Shown here: piece by piece, positions 63,993 to 64,000 of the stretch | How the letters are laid out: the number at the start of each line of letters is the position of its first letter | Position numbering within the stretch: the first letter of the stretch is position 1 | From: Dimorphilus gyrociliatus | Lineage: Eukaryota > Annelida > Polychaeta > Dinophilidae | Assembly (NCBI GenBank): GCA_904063045.1 | Contig: CAJFCJ010000070.1 | Location: 200,785-264,784, forward strand | Length of the DNA stretch: 64,000 bases | Direction: 5' to 3' | Notes under the pieces: model-generated | Database searches by the model: none | What the model was told of the DNA's origin: nothing | What the model saw: the letters and a program-made list of their open reading frames with translations, nothing else | Translations under genes and position numbers: made by a program

Positions 63993-64000
63993 TTGAATAT

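Larger units (their letters stand above)
57610..64000 (-). mobile_element. PLE2: second Penelope-like retroelement, 5' end beyond the window
   Basis: Minus strand: RT ORF (63992-61098), a 276-aa ORF, a 75-aa ORF, then two tandem copies of an about 840-bp 3' repeat each with a hammerhead motif, then telomeric repeats. The same orientation as PLE1. Confidence 0.85.

Overview
The window is animal (metazoan) nuclear DNA. It is AT-rich and has spliced genes with very short introns (about 47-76 bp in the cases I could resolve) and GT..AG borders. It carries typical metazoan extracellular modules (LDL-receptor class A, leucine-rich repeats, seven-helix receptors, SRCR, C-type lectin, PAN/apple, F5/8-type-C-like) and vertebrate-type TTAGGG telomeric repeats. 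The receptor mix would suit a small-bodied invertebrate, perhaps a spiralian, but the sequence does not fix the species. There is one assembly gap (N run, 14883-15580). No tRNA, rRNA or CRISPR was seen.

Layout. (1) 0.3-3.3 kb: an LDLa-LRR-7TM receptor gene of the relaxin-receptor/GRL101 kind, with a frameshift. (2) 4-31 kb: a nest of mobile DNA. There are two related env-bearing Ty3/gypsy-like retroelements. Element 1 is on the minus strand (LTR family B, 5' truncated). Element 2 is on the plus strand (LTR family A, both 635-bp LTRs present, internal frameshifts and the N gap). There is also a solo family-B LTR with a perfect 5-bp target duplication, several MULE-type transposase copies (one with an intact FLYWCH finger and catalytic residues), and a retroelement fragment split and inverted at a duplicated 9-bp site. 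A large inverted repeat (about 1.3-kb arms) carries two copies of a small secreted-peptide gene, one of them decapitated. (3) 31-53 kb: host-like genes. These are a rhodopsin-family GPCR, a secreted PAN-domain protein, a decaying SRCR/C-type-lectin/LDLa/LRR/7TM receptor, a decayed cysteine-rich coding region, and two F5/8C-like paralogues facing each other, one interrupted by an LTR. (4) 53-64 kb: an array of two Penelope-like retroelements (PLEs) in the same orientation, joined to each other and to the interior by tracts of TTAGGG repeat.

The most notable system is the last one. On the minus strand the order is PLE2 - (CCCTAA)n - PLE1 - (CCCTAA)n. This is the orientation expected if PLE RNA is reverse transcribed onto G-rich telomeric ends. 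PLE1 keeps a GIY-YIG-like endonuclease. PLE2 has no recognisable GIY-YIG motif, adds two extra downstream ORFs, and ends in tandem repeats that each contain a well-formed type I hammerhead ribozyme with a palindromic helix III.

Other themes: family-B LTRs encode a conserved short peptide at their 3' end that runs in frame into a MULE transposase gene at 4.5 kb and lies in the same position beside a second MULE copy at 46 kb. Element 2 carries a second aspartic-protease/acidic-linker segment between integrase and env. Several ORFs in host genes and elements are broken by single TGA codons or small indels, which may be real decay or assembly error.
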